A stretch of DNA of 64,000 bases from Anaerolineae bacterium (GCA_019912965.1 JAIOHM010000029.1:32698-96697); one strand, 5' to 3'. Positions 25,958 to 34,724 are shown, counted from the first letter of the stretch. Notes: a model not told the origin generated them from the letters alone. Program-made: numbers and translations.

Positions 25958-26980
25958 TTATGTCACTGGAACGCGGCCTGTCGATTCTCGAATAATTAAT
26001 TCAGTTGGTAACTCACGCCGGGTTGTCAGCACGGTTCGTTCATGCAGCAGTGTGACCAGTATGTCCAGCGCGGTTTCGCCCATTGCGGCTAATGGCTGTC
26101 GCACGGTCGTTAGTGGCGGATGGGTTTGGGAAGCCATGTCGATGTCGTCGAAACCCACCAGTGAAATATCGTGCCCGATGATCAGCCCTACATCTTTGGC
26201 GGCGTCCATTGCGCCTAGTGCCATGATGTCGTTGGAAGCAACAATTGCGGTCGGCGGTTCTGGGAGTTGTAAAAACGCTTGTGTATTTAGAAATCCTGAG
26301 GCCTGTAAAAAATCGCCTTCACGTATTAATTCCTGATCAATTGGCAAACCAACTTCCGCCAATCCATCCCGATAGCCTTGCAAACGATCATGCGAACAAA
26401 CGATGTCCATACGTCCGGTGATGAAACCAATCCGGCGGTGACCGAGTGCCAGCAAATGGCGCATAGCATCCAGCACACCCTTACGATTGGTAGCCGTAAC
26501 ACTGGGTTCGTCACCTGTGTTACTGTGGTGATCGATGATGACGTAAGGCAGGTCATGCTGTTTCAAATCGTCAACAATGACCTCGTAATCGTGCGGGACA
26601 ACCAACAGGACTCCATCGACCTGGCTGCTGCTTAAGATCGAGAGGTAATGGCTGGTGCGCTGAATGTTGCTGACCGCGCCCTGTGTATAGAGCATCAGGC
26701 CATAATTCAGCCGTTCAGCCGCGCCAGAAACCCCTCGCAGAATCTCGCCCATGTAGGTGGTCGTAATATCCGGCACCAGCAGCGCGACCAGCTTAGAACC
26801 GACCGGGCGCAGGTTTGGACCGGAGTTGGGCACATAGCCGGTCTGCTCGATCACTTCCAGAATGCGCTGGCGGGTTTTTTCTGAAACCCCCGGTTGACCA
26901 TTGATCACGCGCGAAACGCTCATTTTGGAAACCTGCGCGATTTCAGCTACATCGGCAATGGTTACGTTCGAGTTACCCAT
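25958..26980 (-). CDS. LacI-family transcriptional regulator
   Basis: This 340-residue regulator has a LacI helix-turn-helix at residues 5-50 (VTIADVAEIAQVSKMSVSRVINGQPGVSEKTRQ is split by the usual hinge after GYVPN) and a periplasmic-binding-protein-like effector domain. The ATG at 26980 is chosen because AGGAGA lies six bases upstream; the frame extends to 27064 but that would pass through the promoter. Its promoter (TTGACA at 27055-27050, TAAGAT at 27032-27027) overlaps a 20-base inverted repeat, so it should repress itself. It lies directly upstream of, and codirectional with, the sugar importer and glycosidase genes, which are its likely targets. The same operator was not found in front of the binding-protein gene. 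Confidence 0.9.
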   Translation of the reverse strand: MGNSNVTIADVAEIAQVSKMSVSRVINGQPGVSEKTRQRILEVIEQTGYVPNSGPNLRPVGSKLVALLVPDITTTYMGEILRGVSGAAERLNYGLMLYTQGAVSNIQRTSHYLSILSSSQVDGVLLVVPHDYEVIVDDLKQHDLPYVIIDHHSNTGDEPSVTATNRKGVLDAMRHLLALGHRRIGFITGRMDIVCSHDRLQGYRDGLAEVGLPIDQELIREGDFLQASGFLNTQAFLQLPEPPTAIVASNDIMALGAMDAAKDVGLIIGHDISLVGFDDIDMASQTHPPLTTVRQPLAAMGETALDILVTLLHERTVLTTRRELPTELIIRESTGRVPVT

Positions 26981-26991
26981 AAGTTCTCCTA

Positions 26992-27055
26992 CAACGTTAT
27001 CCAACGTTACAGGTAACGTTGAGTGTATCTTAACGTGCGATAATGAGCTTGTCAA
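26992..27055 (-). promoter_or_regulatory. lacI promoter and operator
   Basis: On the minus strand, TTGACA (27055-27050) and TAAGAT (27032-27027) are separated by 17 bases, a near-consensus sigma-70 promoter. The start point should fall near 27020. It lies within the inverted repeat CAACGTTAC (27002-27010), AG, GTAACGTTG (27013-27021). A third half-site CAACGTTAT is at 26992-27000. This fits negative autoregulation by the LacI protein encoded just downstream. Confidence 0.85.
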
Positions 27056-27225
27056 GCAATTCACATCTGCATGATAGAAGATGGAATTATTCGGTGCAAT
27101 TGGGTTTTTGGTTAAGGTAGATCAAAAGAAAGTTTTGTTATAAGGGGTGAATGCCGCAGAATCTTGCTTGGCACGGGCAGTGGGTGGTGTTATCGTCAAC
27201 ATCCGCGCAGTAGGAGCCGTAAATT

Positions 27226-28227
27226 ATGACCTCGGTCGGTATTGTCGGAATTGGAACTTTTTTCCCCAAAGCGGTCGAAACTGCCCACGACCTCGCCAGC
27301 CGCACGAACATCCCCGAAGCTGTGTTACGGGAAAAGATGGGCATTCGCCGGCGGCATGTCGCTTCTGACGCAGAAACCGTCACGATGATGGCGAGCGAGG
27401 CGGCGCGGAAAGCCTTATCCCAAGCGGGTGTTCCTCCCGAAAAAATCAATCTGGTGATTTCACACGGCAGCGAGCATAAAGACCATCTGGTATGGAATGC
27501 CGCCGCTAAAGTGCAGCATAATATTGGCGCGGCGAATGCTTACGCTTTCGAGATTTATGCATTGTGCGCGGGCGCGCCGATTGCGATGACGACGGCGCGG
27601 GGCATGATGCTGGCTGACCCGAACCTCGAATATGTGTTGTTGGCAGCGGGCAGCCGTGAAAATGACCTGATTAATTTTCAAAATGAGCGTTCGCGCTTTA
27701 TGTTCAACTTCGGGGCAGGGGCGGGCGCGATGCTGCTCCAACGGGACGCAACCCAAAATCTGATTTTGGGATCGTCGGCTTTCACGGATGGAAGCCTTTC
27801 GGAAAGTGTGATTTTGACCGAAGCAGCGATTGGCGATGGTGCTCCTGTTGTTGGGGAACTGCGCGGACGCTTGGATGTCACTGATGGCGAATATATGGCG
27901 CAGCGATTGGGTGAGTCATCGCTAGGCAACTTTGGGCGCGTCATCCGCGAGGCGGTTGAGCGCGGTGGGGCATCGCTGGCCGATGTGCGCTTTTTGGGCA
28001 TCACCCATATGAAGCGTTCGTTTTATCTGCAAATTTTGGAAAGCATCGGTTTGACGCCGGAACAGTCGGTTTATCTGGAAGATTACGGGCATGTGCAAAG
28101 CGTCGATCAGGTGCTTACGGTTGAGCTTGGTCTGGCGCAGGGGAAAATTAAGCCGGGTGATTTGATCGTGTTGGCTGGTGCTGGCACGGGCTACACATGG
28201 AGCGCGGCAGCGGTGCGCTGGGGGTAG
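27226..28227 (+). CDS. KAS III-like (FabH-related) condensing enzyme
   Basis: This 333-residue protein has the thiolase fold of 3-oxoacyl-ACP synthase III. The nucleophile is Cys114 in EIYALCAGAPIAM and the second residue is His261 in LGITHMKRSF. The third position, Asn in FabH (GNTSAAS), is His289 here (YGHVQSVDQ). The triad is thus Cys-His-His, as in KAS I/II, in a KAS III-sized protein. AGGAG lies about ten bases before the ATG. The two acyl-CoA ligases and hydrolase that follow suggest a role in making or breaking a beta-keto acyl-CoA rather than housekeeping fatty acid synthesis. Which substrates it condenses cannot be said. Confidence 0.8.
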   Translation: MTSVGIVGIGTFFPKAVETAHDLASRTNIPEAVLREKMGIRRRHVASDAETVTMMASEAARKALSQAGVPPEKINLVISHGSEHKDHLVWNAAAKVQHNIGAANAYAFEIYALCAGAPIAMTTARGMMLADPNLEYVLLAAGSRENDLINFQNERSRFMFNFGAGAGAMLLQRDATQNLILGSSAFTDGSLSESVILTEAAIGDGAPVVGELRGRLDVTDGEYMAQRLGESSLGNFGRVIREAVERGGASLADVRFLGITHMKRSFYLQILESIGLTPEQSVYLEDYGHVQSVDQVLTVELGLAQGKIKPGDLIVLAGAGTGYTWSAAAVRWG

Positions 28228-28241
28228 GAAATGTTTACCCC
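28221..28241 (+). terminator. Possible hairpin at the end of the KAS III-like gene
   Basis: GGGGTA (28221-28226) and TACCCC (28236-28241) form a six-base stem that includes the stop codon, followed by TTCTC. The stem is short and the tail is weak, so termination here is only possible. Confidence 0.35.
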
Positions 28242-28248
28242 TTCTCAA

Positions 28249-28275
28249 CCCTCCCCGCACGCGAGGAGGGAGCAA
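28249..28275. repeat. C-rich palindromic element, intergenic copy
   Basis: CCCTCC (28249-28254) and GGAGGG (28265-28270) flank CCGCACGCGA, followed by AGCAA. The same arrangement (CCCTCCCCG, AC, GAGGGGGAGCAA) occurs inside the acyl-CoA ligase gene at 28784-28815, about 530 bases away. Confidence 0.65.
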
Positions 28276-28369
28276 AAGCAGTCTTCGGCTAAAGTGTTGT
28301 AAACACTCAGCTAGAAAACTTAAACGATAACGGTTCTGAATGTGAATAAATTTTTAAGGTTATCAAAAG

Positions 28370-30007
28370 ATGATTCTTGCTTCAGATTGGATAACGTTCC
28401 ACGCTGATCGGACGCCGGAAAAGCTGGCGATGGTCGACCAGATGACCGGACGGCGGTTTACGTATGCTGAGTTTAATGATCGCAGCGCCCGATTAGCGGG
28501 TTATCTGCGCGAGGTTTGGGGCGTCCAAGCGGGCGACCGGGTGGCGATTCTGGCGAAAAATTCGACGGATTACTTCGAGGTCGAGTTTGCCTGCATCAAA
28601 CTCGGCGCGCTGATGCTGCCGCTGAACTGGCGGTTGGCTGAACCGGAACTGCTGTTTATCCTCAACGATGCTTCTCCAAAGGGTCTAATCTATGACGCGG
28701 AATTCGCGGGGCGGATTCCCGGTTTAGTTTCTTCACCCCTTCAGTATTATTTGAGGCTGGATTATCACTTAACCCCACCCCCCGACCCCCTCCCCGTACC
28801 GGAGAGGGGGAGCAATGCAGCATCCCATAATTGGGAGGACGAGCGTTCTCCTATTCAAAACCATCCTTCTTATGAGGACGCAATTGCCGCGACACAAACC
28901 CGCGTCGTGATGAATTCACAAACCACGCACGATACGCCACTGACGATTATGTACACCGCTGGGACGACCGGGCATCCCAAAGGGGTCATCATCACGCATG
29001 GGATGACACTGTGGAACGCGGTCAACATCAGCACGCCTTCGGGTTTGAACTGCGACAGTGTGCATTATGTGGTACTGCCAACCTTTCATACGGGTGGCTT
29101 GAATCTGTACGCCAATCCTGTTTTGCATCTGGGCGGGACGAACATCATCGCGCGGCAGTTTGATGCTGAACTCACGCTGCAAACGCTCAATGACCCGGAT
29201 CAGAATGTCACGCACTTTTTCGGCGTACCGTCGGTGTATTTATTTCTCAGCCAGCATCCCGATTTTGATAAGGCTGATCTGAGCCGGATTCGCTCATGGG
29301 GATGCGGCGGTGCGCCGATGCCTGTGAGCGTATTAGAGCAGTATGCCAAACGGGACATTATCATTCAGCTTGGGTTCGGGATGACGGAAACCAGCCCGAC
29401 AGTCTTTTTGATTGACCGACGGCGGGCGCTGAAGAAACCAACCTCGGTGGGTAAGCCGCTGCTGCATACGCGCGTTCGGGTGGTGGATGACCAATTTCAG
29501 GATGTAAAACCGGGTGAAGTGGGCGAGGTGATTATCAGCGGGCCTAACATCACACCGGGATACTGGCAGCGACCGGACGCGAACGCTGACAGCTTTACGG
29601 TCGATGCACATGACAATCGTTGGCTGCATTCCGGCGACGCGGGCACGGTGGATGAGGAAGGTTGCATTTACATCGTTGACCGCTACAAAGATATGTACAT
29701 CAGCGGCGGCGAAAATGTGTATCCCGCTGAAGTTGAGCAGGTGATTTATCAGATTCCGGCAGTTGCAGAAGCGGCGGTGATCGGCGTGCCGGATGAAAAA
29801 TGGGGTGAATGCGGCATGGCGATTGTGGTCATCAAACCGGGGCAGACCCTTAACCCGGATGAAGTCATCGCCCACTGCGCCAAAAATCTCGCCAAGTTCA
29901 AAGTGCCCAAAACGGTCGCGTTTATTGATGTTCTGCCGCGCAATGTGGCCGGGAAGGTGCTCAAGCGCGAGCTGCGTACCACATTTATCAGCACGGAAAA
30001 ATCGTAA
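28370..30007 (+). CDS. Acyl-CoA ligase (AMP-binding) with in-frame palindrome insertion
   Basis: This 545-residue member of the adenylate-forming family activates a carboxylic acid to its CoA ester with ATP. The P-loop-like motif is MYTAGTTGHPKG, the A5 motif is GFGMTETSP, and the hinge and A8 region reads DRYKDMYISGGENVYPAEVEQ. The C-terminal catalytic Lys is in NVAGKVLKRELR. Compared with the paralogue at 31762 it has about 28 extra residues after YYLRLDY, starting LTPPPDPLPVPERGSN. That stretch is encoded by a C-rich palindrome (28784-28815) and neighbouring hairpin sequence, and keeps the frame. Since the surrounding motifs are intact, the enzyme is likely functional with a surface loop. 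Substrate unknown; a medium-chain or branched acid is plausible. Confidence 0.88.
   Translation: MILASDWITFHADRTPEKLAMVDQMTGRRFTYAEFNDRSARLAGYLREVWGVQAGDRVAILAKNSTDYFEVEFACIKLGALMLPLNWRLAEPELLFILNDASPKGLIYDAEFAGRIPGLVSSPLQYYLRLDYHLTPPPDPLPVPERGSNAASHNWEDERSPIQNHPSYEDAIAATQTRVVMNSQTTHDTPLTIMYTAGTTGHPKGVIITHGMTLWNAVNISTPSGLNCDSVHYVVLPTFHTGGLNLYANPVLHLGGTNIIARQFDAELTLQTLNDPDQNVTHFFGVPSVYLFLSQHPDFDKADLSRIRSWGCGGAPMPVSVLEQYAKRDIIIQLGFGMTETSPTVFLIDRRRALKKPTSVGKPLLHTRVRVVDDQFQDVKPGEVGEVIISGPNITPGYWQRPDANADSFTVDAHDNRWLHSGDAGTVDEEGCIYIVDRYKDMYISGGENVYPAEVEQVIYQIPAVAEAAVIGVPDEKWGECGMAIVVIKPGQTLNPDEVIAHCAKNLAKFKVPKTVAFIDVLPRNVAGKVLKRELRTTFISTEKS
28784..28815. repeat. C-rich palindromic element inserted in frame within a CDS
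   Basis: The outer arms CCCCCTC (28786-28792) and GAGGGGG (28804-28810) and inner arms CCG (28794-28796) and CGG (28800-28802) form a nested hairpin. The element resembles the intergenic copy at 28249-28275. It encodes the residues PDPLPVPERGS of the ligase, within a stretch absent from the paralogous ligase. Confidence 0.75.
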
Positions 30008-30031
30008 AATCTTTTTGAGGAGTTTTCAAAA

Positions 30032-31096
30032 ATGCCTATTCCAACTTTACCGGGTGTTACCGCCCAAACCGTGACCACTTCCCGCCTGACGACGCGCGTT
30101 TTGTTCAGCGGTGCGGAGGGTGGGACACCTGTGCTGTTTCTACATGGCAACGCTTCCTCGGCTACGTTCTGGGAAGAAACGATGTTGGCTTTGCCCACTG
30201 GCTACCGCGCAATTGCGCCTGACCAACGCGGGTATGGAGATGCTGACCGTAACAAAAAAATTGACGCGACACGGGGTATGCGCGATTTGGCGGATGACGC
30301 TATTGCTCTGCTCGATCATTTAGGCATTCAGCAGGCGCATGTGGTGGGACATTCGGCGGGTGGTTCGGTCATCTGGTGCATATTGATGGATTATGCCGAC
30401 CGGATTAAGACGGTTACATTGGCTTGTCCCGGTTCGCCGTATGGGTTCGGCGGGACGAAAGATGTAGATGGAACGCTGTGTTATGCGGATGGGGCAGGTT
30501 CGGGCGGCGGAATCGTCAATCCGGCATTTGCCAAAGCGATTGCCGATGGTGACCGGAGTGCGGATAATCCACAAGCCTCACCGCGCATTGTGATGAACAG
30601 CTTTTACTTCAAACCACCGTTCATTCCGAAGCGGGAAGAAGATTTGCTGTCCTCGGTGCTTTCGGAACACATTGGCGATAAAGAATATCCGGGTGATTCA
30701 AAACCGTCCGCTAATTGGCCGATGGCTGCCCCCGGCGTGTTCGGGCCAGCTAACGGTTTGTCACCGCTGTATGTAGGTGATGTCAGCCGTTTGCACAGCA
30801 TCAACCCCAAACCGCCGATTTTGTGGATTCGCGGCAGCCACGACCAGATTGTGAGCGATAATTCGCTGTTTGATATGGGAACGTTGGGCGCGTTGGGAGC
30901 AGTTCCCGGTTGGCCGGGTGCGGATGTATATCCGCCGCAGCCGATGGTTGGGCAGACCCGCGCCGTGCTGGAAAAGTACAAAAATGCGGGCGGTTCATAC
31001 AAGGAAGTAGTGATCGAAGAAACCGGGCATTCACCCTACATCGAGAAGCCTGAAGAATTTAATCAGCATTTCCACACCCATCTCCTACAGAAATAA
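30032..31096 (+). CDS. Alpha/beta-hydrolase
   Basis: This 354-residue protein is an alpha/beta-hydrolase fold enzyme. The oxyanion segment is LFLHGNASSATFW, the nucleophile elbow is VGHSAGGS with Ser108, and the catalytic His is probably His333 in ETGHSPYIEKPEEF, leaving the acid near IRGSHDQIVSD. No signal peptide is present. It starts 24 bases after the ligase with TGAGGAG upstream and probably shares its transcript. Esterase, lactonase, thioesterase or C-C hydrolase activity is possible. A terminator follows at 31117. Confidence 0.85.
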   Translation: MPIPTLPGVTAQTVTTSRLTTRVLFSGAEGGTPVLFLHGNASSATFWEETMLALPTGYRAIAPDQRGYGDADRNKKIDATRGMRDLADDAIALLDHLGIQQAHVVGHSAGGSVIWCILMDYADRIKTVTLACPGSPYGFGGTKDVDGTLCYADGAGSGGGIVNPAFAKAIADGDRSADNPQASPRIVMNSFYFKPPFIPKREEDLLSSVLSEHIGDKEYPGDSKPSANWPMAAPGVFGPANGLSPLYVGDVSRLHSINPKPPILWIRGSHDQIVSDNSLFDMGTLGALGAVPGWPGADVYPPQPMVGQTRAVLEKYKNAGGSYKEVVIEETGHSPYIEKPEEFNQHFHTHLLQK

Positions 31097-31116
31097 ACGC
31101 TGATCTTCGCATAGAC

Positions 31117-31138
31117 AAGGGGCTTCATGCCCCTTTTT
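31117..31138 (+). terminator. Intrinsic terminator after the alpha/beta-hydrolase gene
   Basis: AAGGGGC (31117-31123) and GCCCCTT (31129-31135) pair over seven bases around a five-base loop TTCAT and run into TTTTT. It closes the transcription unit of the KAS III-like, ligase and hydrolase genes. Confidence 0.85.
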
Positions 31139-31254
31139 AATTGCCCTTCACAAAAGAAAAAAAGCCAAGTCCAATAGAAAAGCATACATTCTTTCGCGTT
31201 TGCGGTAATCGTCCAAATGCCCGCATACAATGTTTACAAACAAGAAAAAGACTT

Positions 31255-31737
31255 ATGTCCAAAACGCTTTTTGATGGTGGCTTCGATCAACTTGATCATG
31301 CCATTTTAAAAGAACTACAACATGATGGTCGGATTAGTGTGGCAGACCTCGCTCGTAAAATACATCTTTCGCCACCTGCTGTCCACCAACGCATCAAACG
31401 GCTGGAACGCGAAGGCGTCATCCGGCAGTATGTGGCGCTGCTTGACCGGAAAGCGGCGGGTTATGACCTGCTGTGTTTCATTCGGGTGAGCATTCAGCCG
31501 CATACCAAAGCACAGATGAACGAATTCCAGACGGCGATGCAGGAGTTAAATGCTGTGCTGGAGTGTTACCACACAGCGGGCAGTTATGATCTGCTGCTGA
31601 AAGTGGCGGTTCGTACCCATCACGATCTGGAACAGTTCATCAGCGAACATCTGATGACCATTTCAGGGGTCGAACGGATTGAAACCAGCCTTGTGCTGAA
31701 CGAAATGAAATCAACAACTGCATTGAAGCTGAAATAG
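31255..31737 (+). CDS. Lrp/AsnC-family transcriptional regulator
   Basis: This 160-residue regulator has an N-terminal winged helix (LDHAILKELQHDGRISVADLARKI then a recognition helix SPPAVHQRIKRLERE) and a C-terminal RAM effector domain (TAGSYDLLLKVAVRTHHDLEQFI). The ATG at 31255 (MSKTLFDGGFDQLD) is chosen; the frame continues back to 31141 but those residues have no family similarity. A TACAAT hexamer at 31226-31231 may be its -10. It lies 24 bases before a ligase gene and probably controls the ligase and the branched-chain-type transporter in response to an amino acid or acid ligand. Confidence 0.9.
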   Translation: MSKTLFDGGFDQLDHAILKELQHDGRISVADLARKIHLSPPAVHQRIKRLEREGVIRQYVALLDRKAAGYDLLCFIRVSIQPHTKAQMNEFQTAMQELNAVLECYHTAGSYDLLLKVAVRTHHDLEQFISEHLMTISGVERIETSLVLNEMKSTTALKLK

Positions 31738-31761
31738 AACCTTATTTAGCGGGACGATTTT

Positions 31762-33303
31762 ATGTATATCGGTGATTATTTAGGGCGTCGGGCGCTGTAC
31801 TCTCCAGATGAACTGGCGATTGTTGATGCGGGCAAGACGCCGCACCGCACCTTTACCTACAGCGAACTGAACAATCGCGCCAACCGTCTGGCGAACTGGC
31901 TGCGCGATGGCGCTGGAATCCAAAAGGGCGACCGGGTGGCTGTGCTGGCGCATGACGGCGTGGAATATCTGGATGTGTTCTTCGCCTGCGGAAAACTAGG
32001 CGCGATTTTAAGCGGCATGAACTGGCGTCTGCACTGGCGCGAACTGCTGGGACTGATTGAAAAAACCACCCCAAAAGTTCTGATTTATTCCGACGAATTT
32101 AAAGGTGCTGTTGAAAAGATTGCCGAAAATACCGATGTGATTGCCCATTATTTGCACATCGAAGGGCAGGGCATCCCCAACAGCCGCTACTACGAAAAAA
32201 CCCTCAGCGATTCGGTGCTGCGTCCGGTGACGACTGAAAACCTTACCGAAGAAGATATTGCCTGCTTGATTTTTACAGGCGGCACAACCGGACTTCCCAA
32301 AGCCGCACAGATCAGTCACCGGATGATCGGCTGGAATGCGCTGAACACTATCATTCACGACCTGCAACATGGCGATGTCACCGTCAATACCTTTCCGCTG
32401 TTCCATACAGGCGGCTTATTGGTTTATACCATGCCGATGCTGATCCTCGGCGGAACGGTGGTGCTGACGCGGCGGTTTGATGCTGAACAGGTGCTTTCGC
32501 TGCTCGAAGAATACGCGGCGACGGTGTACGCGGGCGTGCCGACCATGTACCAGATGTTGACGACTGCGCCCAATTGGAAGCGAACAGACCTGAGCAATTT
32601 GCGTTTCTGCACCAGCGGTGGCGCGCCTTTGCCCATCAGCCTTGTTGAGCAGTTCCAGCGGGAAAAAGGGGTGCAGTTCAAACAGGGATTCGGCATGTCG
32701 GAATTTGGCCCCGGCGTGTTCGCGCTGGCGCAGGAAGATGCCATCCGCAAGGCAGGCAGCATTGGCAGACCGAATTTCTTTGTGGATGCCCGCATTGTCG
32801 ATGAGCAGAATCAACCGCTGCCGCCGGGACAGGTGGGCGAATTGGTGCTGCGTGGCCCTTCCATGTGTTCAGGTTATTTCAATGATGCCCAAGCCAGTGC
32901 TGCGGTAGTAGACCTTGATGGCTGGTTTCATACGGGCGATTTGGCCGTGATGGATGAGCATCAATACTTCACGATTGTTGACCGCAAAAAAGATATGTTT
33001 ATCAGCGGCGGGGAGAACATTTACCCCAACGAAATCGAGCAGGTGCTCTATAAGCATCCAGCAGTGGAATTATGTGCGGTGGTTGGGATACCCGATCCTA
33101 AGTGGGGCGAAATCGGTAAGGCGTTTGTGGTACGGCGGGCAGGGATGAACGTCGCCGAAGCTGAACTGATGGGGCATTTGCAGCATTATCTGGCGGGTTA
33201 TAAAGTGCCGCGCATGATTGAATTCCGGGATGAACTGCCCATTTCGGCAGCCGGGAAAATTTTGAAACGTGAACTGATTGGCAGTTCACAACCAACTGAG
33301 TAG
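31762..33303 (+). CDS. Acyl-CoA ligase (AMP-binding)
   Basis: This 513-residue adenylate-forming ligase is a paralogue of the enzyme at 28370 but lacks its inserted loop. Motifs: IFTGGTTGLPKAA, QGFGMSEFGPG, GWFHTGDLAV, DRKKDMFISGGENIYPNEIEQ and the C-terminal SAAGKILKRELIG with the catalytic Lys. It is cytoplasmic and should make an acyl-CoA from a carboxylate, ATP and CoA. It follows the Lrp/AsnC gene by 24 bases and precedes a branched-chain-type importer, so the imported solute may be its substrate. Confidence 0.9.
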   Translation: MYIGDYLGRRALYSPDELAIVDAGKTPHRTFTYSELNNRANRLANWLRDGAGIQKGDRVAVLAHDGVEYLDVFFACGKLGAILSGMNWRLHWRELLGLIEKTTPKVLIYSDEFKGAVEKIAENTDVIAHYLHIEGQGIPNSRYYEKTLSDSVLRPVTTENLTEEDIACLIFTGGTTGLPKAAQISHRMIGWNALNTIIHDLQHGDVTVNTFPLFHTGGLLVYTMPMLILGGTVVLTRRFDAEQVLSLLEEYAATVYAGVPTMYQMLTTAPNWKRTDLSNLRFCTSGGAPLPISLVEQFQREKGVQFKQGFGMSEFGPGVFALAQEDAIRKAGSIGRPNFFVDARIVDEQNQPLPPGQVGELVLRGPSMCSGYFNDAQASAAVVDLDGWFHTGDLAVMDEHQYFTIVDRKKDMFISGGENIYPNEIEQVLYKHPAVELCAVVGIPDPKWGEIGKAFVVRRAGMNVAEAELMGHLQHYLAGYKVPRMIEFRDELPISAAGKILKRELIGSSQPTE

Positions 33304-33308
33304 GTAAA

Positions 33309-33339
33309 CGGCGGGCATCCAAAGATGCAAGCCGATTTT
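33309..33339 (+). terminator. Probable terminator after the second ligase
   Basis: CGGC (33309-33312) pairs with GCCG (33331-33334) and GCATC (33315-33319) with GATGC (33324-33328), separated by a two-base internal loop and closed by CAAA. ATTTTC follows. It sits six bases after the stop codon. The binding-protein gene starts 41 bases later with its own strong ribosome binding site. Confidence 0.6.
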
Positions 33340-33379
33340 CCGAGAAAGAATACCGTTTTTGTTCAAATTTGGAGGAAAT

Positions 33380-34699
33380 ATGCAACGCAAATCGTTATTA
33401 GTTCTTTTGGTCGCTCTGGTGGCACTGGTTGCTTTAGGCAGCGTTTCGGCACAGGATGGCGAACCGCTTAAGATTGGTTTGCTGGTGGATGAATCTGGCC
33501 CGTTGACCATTTATGGTTATGAGTTGGAGTACGGCTTTAAACTTGGTTTGCTGTATGCGGCTGGCGTCAACCCAGCGGATTTCAGCAGTGTGGATGAAGC
33601 GCTGGCGGCTGTAACCGTTGCGGGTCGTCCGGTTGAGGTTGTTGTGCGTGATAATGGCAGCAATGCGGATACCGCTTCCAGCCAAGCGCGCGAACTGATT
33701 GAGCAAGAAGGTGTTGAAATTCTGGTCGGCGCACCGAGTTCGGGCGTGATGACCGGTGTGCAGCAGGTCGCCGTCGACTCGGATGTGATTCTATTTGCTG
33801 CTCCGGCTGCGAATCCGGCGATCACGGGTGCGAACTTTAATGTGAATACCTTCCGCATCTGCCGCAACACCAATCAGGATTTCCTGGCGTTTGCCCCCTA
33901 TGCGACACAGGAACTCGGCACGAATTTCGTCATTCTGGCAATTGATAATGACTTCGGACGCGGTTCGGCTGCCGCTGCTGTGAACGTGCTTGCCAGCGCC
34001 GGAATCACTTTCGGCTCCGAGCCGATTTATGCGCCGCTGGAAACCACCGATTTCACCCCATTCTTGCAGCAGGTGTTGGACTCCGGCGCGGATGCAGTAT
34101 TGCCAATCTGGGCAGGTGACAGCTCAGTCACGCTGTTCCAGCAGATTGCCGAACTCAATGTGCAAGATCAGATGGCAGTGGTGGCGGCGTTCAATTCCAA
34201 CGACATTGTAAAGGTGAGCGACCCCAGCACTATTGGCAATGTTTCGTGGATTGTCTACCACTACAGCTTCCCCCAAAACCCGGTTAACGACTGGATGGTG
34301 GAGCAGCACAAAGCAGTTTATAACGATGTTCCCGATCTGTTCACGGAATGCAGCTTCGCAACCGCACAGGCATTGGTGGCAGCAGTCGAGGCAACCGGGG
34401 GTGATACCCTGCCGGAAAGCATGATCCCAGTGCTGGAAGGGTTTGTCTTTGAAGGGCCAAAAGGTACATATGCCATCCGCCCATCTGACCATCAGGCACT
34501 TGTCCCGATGTATATCGCCAAGTTGGCGAATCTGGACGATCCCGATCAGAATTACTATGAACTGCTGGCGGAAGTGCCCGCTAATCAGATTATCCCGCCC
34601 GTTTTACTACCAGAAGGATTGGCAGACCGTGTGGCGATGGACGCCGATTTCCTGACCTCGCTCATGGAGATGGTGCCGGAAGCTACACCTTCGAGCTAA
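33380..34699 (+). CDS. Branched-chain-type ABC substrate-binding protein
   Basis: This 439-residue periplasmic-type binding protein belongs to the leucine/isoleucine/valine (HAAT) family. The ATG at 33380 is set by GGAGG six bases upstream. A signal peptide (residues 1-25, ending SVSAQ) is followed by PLKIGLLVDESGPLTIYG, the usual N-terminal strand. IDNDFGRGSAAA and EPIYAPLETTDFTPFLQQVL are the typical second-lobe motifs. Members bind amino acids, amides, urea or aromatic acids; with the ligases upstream an organic acid is plausible here. The rest of the importer (LivG, LivF, LivH, LivM) follows on the same strand. Confidence 0.9.
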   Translation: MQRKSLLVLLVALVALVALGSVSAQDGEPLKIGLLVDESGPLTIYGYELEYGFKLGLLYAAGVNPADFSSVDEALAAVTVAGRPVEVVVRDNGSNADTASSQARELIEQEGVEILVGAPSSGVMTGVQQVAVDSDVILFAAPAANPAITGANFNVNTFRICRNTNQDFLAFAPYATQELGTNFVILAIDNDFGRGSAAAAVNVLASAGITFGSEPIYAPLETTDFTPFLQQVLDSGADAVLPIWAGDSSVTLFQQIAELNVQDQMAVVAAFNSNDIVKVSDPSTIGNVSWIVYHYSFPQNPVNDWMVEQHKAVYNDVPDLFTECSFATAQALVAAVEATGGDTLPESMIPVLEGFVFEGPKGTYAIRPSDHQALVPMYIAKLANLDDPDQNYYELLAEVPANQIIPPVLLPEGLADRVAMDADFLTSLMEMVPEATPSS

Positions 34700-34724
34700 T
34701 ATTCTAATCCTTGTTGGACAGGGG

